The notes below the pieces were generated by a model. It saw only the letters and a list, made by a program, of their open reading frames with translations. It did not search any database and had not been told where the DNA came from. 64,000 nucleotides of DNA. It comes from Herpomyces periplanetae (taxonomy: Eukaryota; Ascomycota; Laboulbeniomycetes; Herpomycetales; Herpomycetaceae). This document shows, one piece after another, positions 32,095 to 44,039 of the stretch (positions within the stretch are counted from its first letter, which is position 1; each line of letters starts with the position of its first letter). The position numbers were made by a program, and so were the translations under genes. The DNA is taken from positions 62,001 through 126,000 of the forward strand of contig WMKJ01000025.1 in the NCBI GenBank assembly GCA_009733715.1, read 5' to 3'.

Positions 32095-35000
32095 ATGTCT
32101 CCTCTTCAAGTAAGTCCTTTTCTTATTCTACCAAATGCTCTTCTGCTCACTCTCTTCTCCTTAGCGTTCGCCGGCTTTAACTGCCGACCCAATTAGCAAT
32201 AATAATCTGCCTTTACTCAACAATATTTCCTCCCCTTCACATCATCGCAATTCCACTTCGCATATTGTCGACGCCAGTTCAGTAAGCTACCACGTTTTAT
32301 GCCTTTCAAATCTTCTACCATCACAATATCTCTTTTTTTTCCATTACTTCCTCTCATTTCTAACGTTCTTTCCACTCAGTCTCCCCTACGCAACTCGTCT
32401 CCATTCGATTCATCCCCTGTTAATCAATCCGGCCTCTCCCCTCGCGCTTTTTGGCATTGGAGAGAATCTCAATCTCCCGTCGCTCATAGCGTCCCGGAGC
32501 CCATTTCCCACCAGGAATCTTCCCTTTCTCCTGTCCGCAGAATGTCTATTGAAAAACTTAAAATGGCATCTCGTGTCAGTCAAAGCAATATGTTCATCCG
32601 TGAGCAAAAGAACGAATACGATCCAACTCGCTTCCCTCACATCGAGCGTCCTCTCGCCGCTGGTCGCCCTCTCAGCTCTCAAGTTCAATCCTGCCCAAGA
32701 ACGCATGCTGCTGCCCCTGCCACCAATCCATCCGACTCTCTAACCAGACCTAGCCTCAATTCACGGATAGACTCCCGCGCAAAAGTTAACTTTTATAATT
32801 CTGTTTCTTCGAGCACAAACGCGTCTCCCGTTAAACCGCTTTATCGCCCTACTCAATCCCCTTCTCCTCTTCGTCCCTATGTCGTTAACCCACCTCCGGC
32901 CTCCCCCACACCCGTTCGGTCAAGAGCCTCTCCCACCATGTCGGACAAAGTTTCCGAAGCGGAATCCGAAACCACAGCCAACACCCATGGTTCGGATGCT
33001 TCATCCTCGTCTTCCTCCCCTCAGTCCGTCCTATGCAGACAGCAAAAAAGTGTTACTTTCGACACTCACCCGCCTCAAGTCAATGAGTATGAAACTATTA
33101 CCCCCGACCCATCCTCTCTGGCATCCGGCTCTCGACGAAGCAGTTATGATTATCCCACTACGGAAGAATGTTCTAATGCGGACGAATATAATCCCCAGAC
33201 TCACACCGACCCAGATCAATCCATTAACTCGCCGCCGTTCAACGACCCTTTACCTAGCAAGAGCAACGATCCCGAGAGCTGGCCGTCCCCTTCCATGAAA
33301 CATCCTGATAATCCAGATCCTGTCGAACAGTCTGATTCCCCGTTCTATTCGTTGCCTCGATCTGACTTTAGAATGCGGTCTCTGCCACCTCTTCCTGACT
33401 CATCTCCCTTGGTCGCAAGTAGTAATCCTGATATTCAATCTAAGTGTGATGACGATTTTCTCCCTGATTACTATGATTCTCAAATGTCCGATGATGATCT
33501 CCTCTACGTCGATTCGGCTGATACTGGTGACGTACCTCTTCCCCTCGCTACAAGGCCAACCACAACTAATCCCTCTCTCGAAGTTACTGATGGTAATTTG
33601 GACAACGGTCCACGTCAATTATCCATTGAGCACTCTTCGAATTCGCTCTCTCCTGACTCTTCGTTTTCCGTCAAACCGCGTTACACGTGCACTGAAAAAC
33701 AGAGCTCAATGGAGCCAGCCCCGCTGAATTTACTCGACCGGAAGTCTTTTCACATTCCAAAAATTTCCCGTGAGTCAATTCTTCGCAAAGTGTATTCTAG
33801 AGATTATGAGGACTTTAGCGACCCGCTTGAATCTCCCAACCAGTGGAACCAATCACCCATGTCAAATCACGAGGATACAATTGACTATCGGAAATTAGAT
33901 CCTGACGTGCCTTTACCGTCATGTGAACCGGTCGAGGACTACGAAATGCCTCATAACATTTCATATCGTGACAGGCACTATCCGCGCCGCAGTCTTGACA
34001 ATTTTGCGAGCTCAAGTCCTGGCTTTAATGAAGCGGCTTCTGGACATGTTAATCAGGTCTGCTCAAATATGGAAGTTCCAAAATTTCTTCCTGATGATTT
34101 AGTATCTGCGTCTTCTAAAACTTCTGAGACTATGCAACCGGAAAATTTTTCCGTTGTAGGTGATGAGGAATTCAAAACTGGACTCAGTTCTGTCCTTTCT
34201 GACGGCTCACTTAAATGTGCAGAGCCCAATTGCGCAAGTTACACATTTAATTCAGAAAGATTTGCTTCCACGGTCACCCCGGAGCCTCACAATGATGATG
34301 AAGAAGAGCCTCATACACCGGAATCCGTAATACATCATCAAATATATAACTCTGATACCAGTCCTGGTGCGGAAGAAATTCCAAATGTCAAAGCTACCGT
34401 TCGTGCTCCAGGAAGTAATCTTAAAACAAGGCCCTCTGCAACTCCAGCTGACATTGCAGAAATGGCAGAGGCTCGCCGTGTTATAAGTGGCGATGCTCCT
34501 TTACCTAAACCTTCCTGCATACCACCCCTTAACACTTCCACACTGAGTGATGATATTGAAGATGTGGACGACTCGCATGATCAGGATATGTCATACACAA
34601 TGGATTCCTTCGATCACTCGGTCTTTGAAAGCTCGGAAAAGCACGATATTCTTAATGTACCAATGGATGGAATAGGGAAAGGTCTCGGCCTTGAGCAAGA
34701 ATTTGACCGTTTAATGCAACATACCAAAAAAGGATACCTCATGCGTCAGAACACCAAGATTGTTGTTGCATCATCACGCCAGTTTTCTAATGACACTGTA
34801 ACCTCCACCGCATCTCGTGAGAAACATGTTCTGCCACCAGATAAAAAGGCTGACCAAGTCGCCCCTCCACGCAACGGACAACGCGAAATCAGCTTTTCAA
34901 AACCATGGACAACTGAAGCGTGGAATGGGCATGTTCGCCGCAAGAGCCACAGATCATCTACGGGTATTCCTGCCAGGAGGTTTTATGGTAATTCTAATAA

Positions 35001-36818
35001 CGTTCATACTGAAGCTGGTTTCGAGTCCCTTACGGAATTGGGTGCTGTGCCTGAAAATACTAATGCACCCGAAGACGGTGGATCCGAACGTGGCAGATTA
35101 TTTGTCAAGGTTTTGACGCTGAAGAAATTGAATTTACCCTTGCCATCTGATGAGCGTGTGGACTTTCAATTAACTCTGGATAACGGGCTGCATTGTGTTA
35201 CGACATCTTGGAGCGAGTTAAAACAAAGAGCATCAATCAACCAAGAGTTTGAGCTGGTAGTTCTGAATGAACTTGAATTTCAGCTGACTCTTCAGGTTAA
35301 GCTAACGCCTCCAACCAAACCTGCGAACATTTATCGAAGTATAGTGTCGCGAAAACCCTCTCCACCTAGGACAATCAAATCAGCAAAAAGCACATTGTCA
35401 AAATTTTCCTTTTTATCATCGCCTAAAAAACGGAAAGATACTGAACGAAAAGCAGCTGAAAAGTTGGCGCACGAACTATCAAATCAAATAGCTGCGAGTG
35501 AGCTCAGAAAGTGTGCATTAAGTAGTTTGGCCTCCCCATCCACGGCATGGTCTTTACTACATCACTTGGTTGCTTCGGATGGCTCTTTTGCTCGAGCATA
35601 CGTTAGTTTAAAGACATTTGAAGCGGCATGCTTCGGTCGTCCAATTGAGGTGGACGTTCCATGTTACAATGAATGGACATTGGCCGATTCAGAGTCAGGT
35701 GCAGACAGTAGTGTCCGAAGTAAACGAGGTGCGATTCTACGGAAGCCTCCGTATAAGATTGGGAAGTTAACGTTACAAATGTTATACGTGCCGAAGCCGA
35801 GAAATGCTCGGGACGAAGACATGCCAAAAAGTATGGGAGCGTGTGTCCGTGAACTGCGTGAGGCTGAGGAAATTTCTCAGCGATCGTTTTCAGGGTACTT
35901 AAGCCAACAGGGAGCTGATTGCCCGGTAAGTTGATATATGAATTTATCACAATAAGTTATTTCCCAGTGGGGGGCCCAACTTGCTAACTTGGTCTCTAGT
36001 ACTGGAGAAGAAGATATTTTATTTTAGCTGGTTATCAGTTGAGAGCATTTCATGAAACTACGCATCAGCCTCGAGCAACATTTCACTTGTCCAAGGCGGT
36101 TAAGGTTATCGATGACCGAAGTACACTCATTAACCCAGAAGCAGGTGATCGGAAGAACCGAAGAAAGTCGGCGTTCGCTGAGGAAGAGGAAGGTTACATG
36201 TTTGTCGAAGAGGGTTTCCGTATCAAATTCAAGAATGGTGAGACCATTGACTTCTATGCTGCGAGCCGGGAAGAGAAGAATTCCTGGATGCTCGCCCTCT
36301 CTGATATTATTGGGAACAGTAGTGGAGTACCGGGGCCGAAACCCTGGACTCAGATAGTGCTAGCAAAGGAGCGTGCAGAAGCACAGCAAAATAGTAAGGC
36401 TCGATTAACAGGTCTTGCGCCAGCTCAAACACTGAGCCAAAGCAGTTCCAGGGCGAGTCAATCCAAACAACAAGCTAGCGATGATACCGAAGTGAATCGT
36501 CAACCGGTGCAAGCGTGTTCGAGCAAATTAGGCTCTGGACGCTGGGAGCTTCACGAGACACAATCACGCCCACAATTGCACACATCCAATTCGATGAATT
36601 CAGTGGATAAGGGTCTCAATAAACATAAACCGGCGTTGTCCACGTCGACACTTGACACGACGTACCAGTCTTGGTCCAAAAGTTCACATTCGGAGGGAGC
36701 AGCAATAACTGAGATCTCCAACGTTGCCCGTAGACCCAGAGGCCAGTCCCGCGTAGTGCGCGATCCAAATTCGAGGTTAGAACGACGGAGACAGAAGGTC
36801 CGGTCATTTTTGTTTTAG
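32095..36818 (+). CDS. BUD4: Bud4/anillin-like septation protein with PH domain
   Basis: Bud4 and fission yeast Mid2 organise septin rings at the division or budding site. Exons 32095-32109, 32165-32281, 32380-35925 and 36000-36818 all join at phase 0 and give 1498 aa (yeast Bud4 is 1447). The first exon is just ATG TCT CCT CTT CAA. Residues 1 to about 930 are Ser/Pro/Asp-rich and probably disordered, with many SP sites that could be kinase targets. An anillin-homology region follows (about 947-1185, from GRLFVKVLTLKKLNLPLPSD). The PH domain starts exactly at the last exon (about 1227-1330, YWRRRYFILAGYQLRAFHET). The tail is basic. A long pyrimidine-rich leader precedes the start codon. Confidence 0.9.
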
Positions 36819-37195
36819 TTGAGTAAGATTCTTTTGGTAGTTGAAGTAAGTTGAGATTGCGGTGTAATTTGTAAAAGGGGTAGAGCTGTGATAGCTGTGT
36901 CGGAATTATTAACCAGCAATCATTCCGAGTTTGTGTTAGTCTGGAGGCGACGCTTGTGAAAGGGATTTAAGTTTAAGACTTTTGTGTACGACTGGAGGCA
37001 TCAGAAATATCCATATACGACGGGAGTTTTTTTTCTGTTTACCCGACGTTATTATAATGTTTTTCGGAGCATGTTTTTTCGTTTAAACGAGCTTATGACA
37101 ATTTCATTCCTTTAACTAACGTTAGAATGCACTCTTTTTAATTTTACTTGACAATGGTGGGAACGCTTTGTTTAGCTTTGATTGATTGTTAGCTA
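36819..37195. other. Spacer between convergent BUD4 and PTH2
   Basis: About 380 bp of T-rich sequence that must hold both 3' ends. No gene or RNA is seen. Confidence 0.5.
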
Positions 37196-37806
37196 TTAGA
37201 GTAATCGCAAGTGACCAGTGACGGCGTCAACGACGTTGCGTGGAGCTGGTCCAATGCCGAGTACTGTAGCACTTCCAGATGGTATTTGTGTGCGACCTGC
37301 GTCGTGTATAATTTCGGCGCATAGGCCTAAACTTTGCGCCGTAGATTGGAGATCGAGGAGGGTTTGTTCATTGGGGGCTTGAAGCGCAATTTTCGTTTGT
37401 CCAGACGAAAGCCACGAAGTTAGATTGTCGGGGCAATGCTTTAAAAGATTTTGAAAACACGATATGGAAGCGTGAGCACACTGAGCTGCAATCTTTCCTG
37501 AATTGAGTTGGCGAGTAAAGGGGTAAGTTATAACATGTAAGTTTGAGTTTACAATTGGTAAAATGAGTATGTGGAGGGCAAACCTTTTGTCATTCCCAGG
37601 TCCGTTCGCACTACTAAAACCTGTTTGAATTCATGTGAATCGTGCGAAAAATTTGCGAAAGTGGGCTTTGCGGATGTAATGGTGCAGTCATTTGGTGAGG
37701 ATAGGGGTTTTTGAGGTTTAATATACGGTGTTCTGTAGGATGAACTTTTGCCCATATAGTAGCCAAACACCGCGGCAATACACGCAGTGGCTAAAATATT
37801 GTACAT
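37196..37806 (-). CDS. PTH2: Peptidyl-tRNA hydrolase 2
   Basis: Pth2 releases peptides from prematurely dropped peptidyl-tRNAs; the eukaryotic forms are anchored at the mitochondrial outer membrane or face the cytosol. Exons 37584-37806 and 37196-37497 join in phase to 174 aa (human PTRH2 is 179); the intron is 86 nt with a GTTTGC donor. An N-terminal hydrophobic segment (ILATACIAAVFGYYMG) is followed by a linker. The catalytic domain follows: FKQVLVVRTDLGMTKGKIAA across the junction, QCAHASISCFQNLL, QTKIALQAPNEQTLLDL, IHDAGRTQIPSGSATVLGIG and GPAPRNVVDAVTGHLRLL at the end. All positions expected of the family are present. Confidence 0.95.
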
Positions 37807-38580
37807 GGCCCAAAATTTATGAACATATACACTGATGAGATTGAGTTAAGAGGATATTAGTCGCGATTGATATTGTAAGAAATGCTGGAGAAAATAGCCC
37901 TAGTGGTATACTCACATACCGTATGACTAGAGGGCAATTAGTGAAGTTGACTATTCCGTTTCAGTAAAAATTAAAATTATAAACAGAGCCACCTGCAAAA
38001 AGTTAAAGCCAATTTTTAATGAAGATGAGCCGTAAAATGATCGTGATGAACACGAAGCAATTCAATTCAGGTTAAACCAGTTGAATCCCCCATCCAAGAA
38101 TTTCGCTTACGCCATTTTATCGTTGCAAAAGCCATTTGTAAGCAAAATAAGTTACCTGAGATCATGATCACATGATATGATACAGGAATTGGGCGGAATA
38201 ATTTGGACAAGCTTATTAGCTAGTTAACGGGGGGATTGGCAGTGAGGAGCAGTATAATTATCAAAGAAGTTCTGGGGATTTACAGTGTACAATAATTTGA
38301 CTCGGGAAGATCTGCTTTACCAATGATAGGAGATGTATGTTGTGTGTACGCATGTTTGACGTATAAGTTCAATTTTGAGGGTATTTATCCCTGGACTGAA
38401 AAACCTAATATGCATGTTACACTTAAGAGAAGTAAAATGTACCAATTCCCTGGACTAAAATTATCTATAAGATGAATGTTAAATTCAGTCAAATAAATTC
38501 ACCGTTAATCACTTACACTAAACTCCCCCTGCGCGCATGCGTCTACCTTGCATCTATTCGTTTAAGGAAAGGAACCAGAA

Positions 38581-38609
38581 TGACGTCATAAGACACAAAT
38601 AGGCACGTG
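38581..38609. promoter_or_regulatory. TGACGTCA next to CACGTG upstream of PTH2
   Basis: A perfect CRE-like TGACGTCA at 38581-38588 is followed 16 bp later by CACGTG (38604-38609). The same two motifs also occur together upstream of ESS1 and PAH1. Confidence 0.45.
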
Positions 38610-39473
38610 AACCCAAGGTACGTTTTTGGGGCGCGATGGGATGCAAAGTGGACGTGGACGAGGGAGGGTATGGAAAAGTGAATACGAAAAAGGTTTTCGT
38701 GGACAGTTGACAGCAAAATGAGAAAAACAGAGTAAATGAGGATGATTTAATCAAGTTTAAGTATTGAGTTAACATCATTTTTTTCGTAAAACATCAACTT
38801 TATGCGCCTGTACATAACCGTATTCCCCTGCCTATGCTACCCTTAATACCATGCCGAAACATTTGCATCAGGTACCCTACTCGATTTGGTTGTTCACGGA
38901 ATTTTGTTTAACATGTGTTATATTGCAATATATCTTAATGGACTATGTTTGTAGCATCTTTTAAATATTTATCCTTCATATTATGTTTAATTTTACATAA
39001 TACAATCCGGTAAAAATTATACTCAAACATAGCTTGAATCTATACGATAAACATAAGCCAAGTCAAATAGGTTAAACTTTGAATTATTATTATATGTAGA
39101 CTCCATTTAGAGTTAGCCGGTCCGTTGGTTTTATACGTGTATTCAAAAATTCGATAACGCAGATCTAAACACAACATTTTTCCTCATTAAATCCTTTTTT
39201 TTCCCATCCTTCAACCATTTTAAAGGATGCCGTCATATTTTTGGCTATGTTAACCCCGCTTCTTCAATGGTTATCGTAACTTGGATAATTGTTTCTACAC
39301 CTTTTAACACAAACATCGATGACCAAAAATCCCCGTATCACTATCTTTATCTTTACACTATTTACTAGAGAGATAAGCACACCGAATTTTTCATGTACTC
39401 TAATCTCTTAACCCACATCTTTAATCCACAATCTCAATTCCACCTTCGTGTTAGCTCTCTCCAAAAGAGAATG

Positions 39474-39481
39474 TCACGTGA
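39474..39481. promoter_or_regulatory. TCACGTGA palindrome upstream of SNX41
   Basis: A perfect palindrome at the right edge of a pyrimidine-rich stretch, about 580 bp before the SNX41 start. Confidence 0.5.
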
Positions 39482-40057
39482 GTGTACGAATGTAACGACA
39501 TGGACAGTCGACTCGTTTTGATGTATACTCGGAATGGAATTCTTGCGAATTAACTAACTAACATTGGGGGATTCTACTTGACGAGTTCGAGGGTTCACAA
39601 GAAAAGAGAATACAGTTACACTTGAGTGAAAAAGTTGTCGGATTTGATTAAGTATTTTGTAAAACAGCTGTTTTTACCGAGGAAGATATTTTATTCTGTT
39701 CACTATTTGGACACTTGTGATTATTCTAGTTTTGCACATCTATTCAAATGCAAATCGCTCGTTTTACATAGTTAACATCTTGCAAGCTAATTTTTTAAAG
39801 TTATCCTTACACTTTGTTTATTGAGTGTTTTTATTTCATTCGAATTTCTTTTCATTATTCCCTACGCGTCAAGGCTAATCTACGCATTATCCCTTTTAAT
39901 AAACGGCTTTACGAGACTTGGAAGGCCTCAAGTATTGCATACCTTGCTACGCTATGCAATATACAATATAGAAGCGGTTTTACGCTTGTTTTTACCCTTT
40001 CATCGAGTTTGTCATCGTTCTCAAGTGATCGAAGACGCTTTCAAATACATAGCCATC

Positions 40058-42598
40058 ATGAATAATATGTGGGATAACGAAGAGGATAATAATCCTTTTG
40101 GCTTCCCAGAGGCAGATGATTCAACCGCTTCATCAGACCATATTGAACCTCTAGAAAGTAAGTGGAATCTATTCAAGAATGCGTATTAACATTCCCAAGC
40201 TATTTACCTTGCATTCGTCACACTATTTATTTAAATAAATTTATCTGACGTATACATGCGTATCTCACGGCTTGCTTTACCTTTGGTAATGGTTAAATGT
40301 GACGATATACTAATGGTAATTATTTTTGCAATGATAATAACTTTAGTTGACTTTAACGCCAAATACGAACCAATTATTTCTCCTGATACTCATACTGCTA
40401 CTCCTGGAATAACTTTCAAGTCATTTGTCCCTACTCTAACACAAATTTCAAGTAATATACCCAATGAAACACAGTTTTCGGAAACCAACCAGAGCTCCAC
40501 TATGCAGCCTCGGAGAGGTGATTATGAGAGTCGCATTGAACAGATAATTTGCGGTGATCCTTCACAGCCTATACTGATTGTCAATGCCGGCAAAAACTTG
40601 GAGTCGGGAGGCAGTTACATAGTTTATACTATACGAACAGGAGTAAGCAAGTTTTGCACTAGCTGTTAGATCTGATTGTCACTTGCGATTGTGTGTGTGT
40701 GTGTTCACTCTCTTGTGTACATGCGTATGTAGTTATGTGGCATGGAGGCTAACTTATATAGGATCTTGAAGTTAGAAGAAGATATTCGGAATTTGCGTCC
40801 CTACGTTTAACGTTAGTAAATTTACACCCTACACTGATTATCCCTCCTATTCCCGAGAAACATAGTGTTGCCGACTATGCAACAAAGCCAACTAAGGCAA
40901 AGGAGGATATTGCTATAATAGAATTGCGTAAGAGGATGCTCGCTGTATTTTTGAATCGTTGTAAAAATCATCCTGAAATCAGAGGGGACGGTGTATGGTG
41001 GAGATTTTTAGACCCGAACGCAAGTTGGGTAAGTTAACTCATTTTTAAGCGATCACATCGTTAAAGTTTTATCAGGTTTGCAAGCATCAGCGTTAAGAGG
41101 ATTAAAATGCTAACGACGACATATTCAGTCGGAAGTTATCCGTGCTCATCCTGTATCATCCTTGCCCAGGAATATTCTCTTATCACCCCCTTTAGATGCC
41201 ACGAATCCAACTGAAGCACATTTATTTCTGCCTATACCAATTACGGTGACTTCACATAAAACATATGCTAATATTCATGCGGGGATTGATTTTTCATCGC
41301 TGGTACGGTTTCCACCGGGTAACCAAAAACTGTCGGAGGAAGATTTGGATCCGTACTTTCAAAATTTCGAGATATTGTCCAAGGAATTGGAAGCTATACT
41401 ACAAGGAAGTCTTAAGAAGACGTGCCGGAAATTGCTTTCACATTATTCACTGTTGGCGGATGATTTAGCGGAGTTTGGAGCACGTTATAATGCTTTAGCT
41501 TTATCCGAACAATCACAAAACTTAGCGTTGGCCATCGAAAAGATTGGTCAAGCGGTAGATGGTTCGTACGTTGCAACGCGAGTATTAAGATCACAATTAA
41601 GTGAAACTTTTGTCGAACCAATGAGAGAGTATGCACAGTTTTCGGGGGTGGTATGCAATGTACTTCGGTATCGTTTATTGAAACGGGTTCAGCAGGATAT
41701 GACAAAAATGGAATTGGAGAAGAAACGACTGTTTTTACAAAGTTTGGAGCGTAGTGAAATGGAGGCACAAAGAATTGAGCAATACTTGGATAACATTGAG
41801 CCTGGGGGGGCATTGAAGAATGCTTCAAATGGTAGTGGTGCGAGATCATCATGTTTGAGCAATACGAAGCATTTTAAAAGTAATGTTCAGGATAGGGATG
41901 AACGAATGAATGAAGCGGATGGCAAGAAAGTGATGAATAGTGGGGATACTGCGACCAACTCGACGCATATGATGAAGAGTACGTTAAGTGAGAATTCCGA
42001 GCAAACTTTACCGCTGTTAACAGGGTCGAACAAAGCGACAGCAGCGAAGAATTTTGTTACCAACAAAATATTTGGGCGTATTAATCATGCATTACAGGGA
42101 ATTGTCGACACTGATCCCGAGAAGCATAGGCGTGATCATATTGGTAAAACACAAGAAAGTATATACAACGTAAGTATGAGAAGGGAGAGGGGATTTGATT
42201 GGATGATGGAGGTGCATGTATGCATGTATAGCCTATACTTTAGTATAATTTGGATAAAATGCTGATAAGTGGAGAACTTTTAGTTGGAGAGGGCATTAAA
42301 AGTCTCTGAAAAGGACGTACGTGATGCTAGTTTCGGGGTGTTGAATGATTTGAAGAGATTTCAACGGGAAAAAGAAGACGATATACGACAATATATGGTA
42401 AAATGTTTTTTACATTTATTTAGTGGGAGAGTAAGGATAGATATGGCTAACAATTAACCATGTGGGGGTGTACGGGGTGAGGGGGATTTTTAGATTGCTT
42501 TTGCGAAGTGTCATATTGAATGGGCGCGTAAGAGTTTAATTTCGTGGGAAGAGGCTAAAGTGGAGATTGAGAACATTGAAGTTAGAAGGATGTCGTGA
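40058..42598 (+). CDS. SNX41: Sorting nexin Snx41 (PX and BAR domains)
   Basis: Snx41 binds PI3P on endosomes and, with Snx4, recycles membrane proteins and supports selective autophagy. Exons 40058-40157, 40347-40642, 40762-41028, 41129-42169, 42284-42397 and 42494-42598 join in phase to 640 aa. The start MNNMWDNEEDNNPFG resembles the MWxDEDNNPYG start of fungal Snx41 rather than Atg20. The PX domain runs from about residue 85 to 220, with the PI3P-binding RRRYSEFASLR at an exon junction and LIIPPIPEKHS after it. The rest is helical and fits a BAR-like coiled coil (LERALKVSEKDVRDASF in exon 5, AFAKCHIEWARKSL in exon 6). Atg20 is the main alternative. Confidence 0.88.
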
Positions 42599-44039
42599 GG
42601 ATGGAGCGTAAGAAAGGGGGGATGTGTTAGGAGGAGAAGCATTGGATAGAGTATTATACCGTAAGGAAGATTGATGGGGGCTTATTGGGAGGGGCGCGAG
42701 GTTGGGTGAGAAAAATACCGGTACACATGTGTGAAGGGTGGTAGAAGTGAAGTTTTAGTGGATGACGCGAGCTTGCACGTGTGCATATTGAGTTGCTCAC
42801 GGGGGGGGGGGGAGGCCAATGGATCAGGTGGAAGAACATGTAGTGCTGAAAGGTGTGAAATTCCCTTTGGGTGGGTTGTATGTTCATTAGGCTTATTTGG
42901 CTATGGGTAATAGATTAGAAAGGGTTTTGAAGGGATTTCTGTGATAGGATAGTGATTGAGATCATGAGGATATGAGAGTACGACAATTACCTATATTTAG
43001 GTAAAGCCGATACCGAAGGGGAATGAACGTAGAGAGACGTTTGCTGGCGCGGGCGCAGACATGGCGGGGAAGACGCAGAAGTACACATGCACATATACAT
43101 ACACGGAAGCACACTTTCAAATACACACAAACATACAGATACACGTACACACTTCGCACACACACACACACACACACACATAATGTCATGTACACACAAC
43201 ACGCTATACACACACTCACTCCCCATCCCGTCCACGCAGATCCACGTGACATCGACGTCATGTTCCCAAACAATCTGCCCGGTCAAGGCGGCGGTCGGCA
43301 GCGGACCGGGGCTCGGGCGGGGAGTGGGAAAAGCTTCATCCGGTAGGGAGAAGCAATTGCGTGGCCCGGGGGCCGTGGAGGAATAGAAGATTTGGGTCGG
43401 GATGTCACATGGTTGGATATTTGTACCTCGCAGATTTTGGTGGGAGGCTAGGCGTACACCCGTCTCGCAGCGAGAATTGTACCGTTGCAACGCCGTACAC
43501 AACTACAACCACACACATCTTTGAAACCCGTGCCGAATGGTGGCACCGGGTTAAACGATTTCCCGGCCGATATATTGTGCAAGTGGTCGTCTGAGCTTGA
43601 AATTTTTCTCTAGATTGAAAGTTTTTCTCATTTTCCAACATCACGATGGCTCTACCTTAAGCTACTCGATATTTTCTCTTTCGTAGAGGCTTTTATTTTG
43701 AAAGTTCCATTGGTTTTACATTTTTTAAAATTTTTGTTCATTGATAAATGTGTTGCCGCCAATTTTATCGTTTTGCCGATACTTTTGCTTAAATTTTCTC
43801 CTTCTCATACCTACTTTTCCATTTCTCCTTTTACCATATCTTTCACACAAACACCGTTTATATCATGCGTATTTTTATTCAACTTTTAAAAGATTAAACT
43901 TCTCTTCAATACGTTCAACTTCTTTTTATTTTAAGATTCCCCTTCCTTTCCCCCTTACTTCTACCTTAATTATTCTCATTCCCATCGTGTGTGTTGTCGC
44001 ATCTTTCCAAATTCAATTCTCTCGTGTCATGCCAATAAA
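42599..44039. promoter_or_regulatory. Upstream region of the FN3 gene
   Basis: About 1.4 kb. 42.6-42.96 kb is purine-rich and includes a run of twelve G at 42801-42812. A CA-repeat block follows, then CACGTGAC at 43243 beside a CRE-like CGACGTCA at 43253, in GC-rich sequence. 43.67-44.04 kb is pyrimidine-rich and leads into the FN3 start. Frames here are translations of repeats or lack support. Confidence 0.45.
43083..43215. repeat. CA microsatellite
   Basis: A 130-bp CA-rich block with a pure (CA)12 run at 43157-43180 and interrupted flanks of ACATA and ACACA units. The frames crossing it (for example 43023-43346) are low-complexity artefacts. Confidence 0.85.

Larger units (their letters stand above)
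37807..40057. promoter_or_regulatory. Large divergent region, PTH2 / SNX41
   Basis: About 2.25 kb with no convincing gene. TGACGTCA (38581) and CACGTGAA (38604) lie close together about 780 bp upstream of PTH2, in purine-rich sequence. TCACGTGA (39474) lies about 580 bp upstream of SNX41. 39.18-39.47 kb is pyrimidine-rich. A frame running into SNX41 from 39821 has no ATG. Confidence 0.45.

Noticed and set aside
39821-40057. In-frame upstream extension of SNX41
   Set aside because: No ATG in the extension; the product is hydrophobic and unlike the Snx41 N-terminus, whereas MNNMWDNEEDNNPFG fits the family start.
43023-43502. Overlapping ORFs of up to 171 aa on both strands
   Set aside because: They are translations of the CA microsatellite (THTHTH, CVCVCV) and lack independent support.
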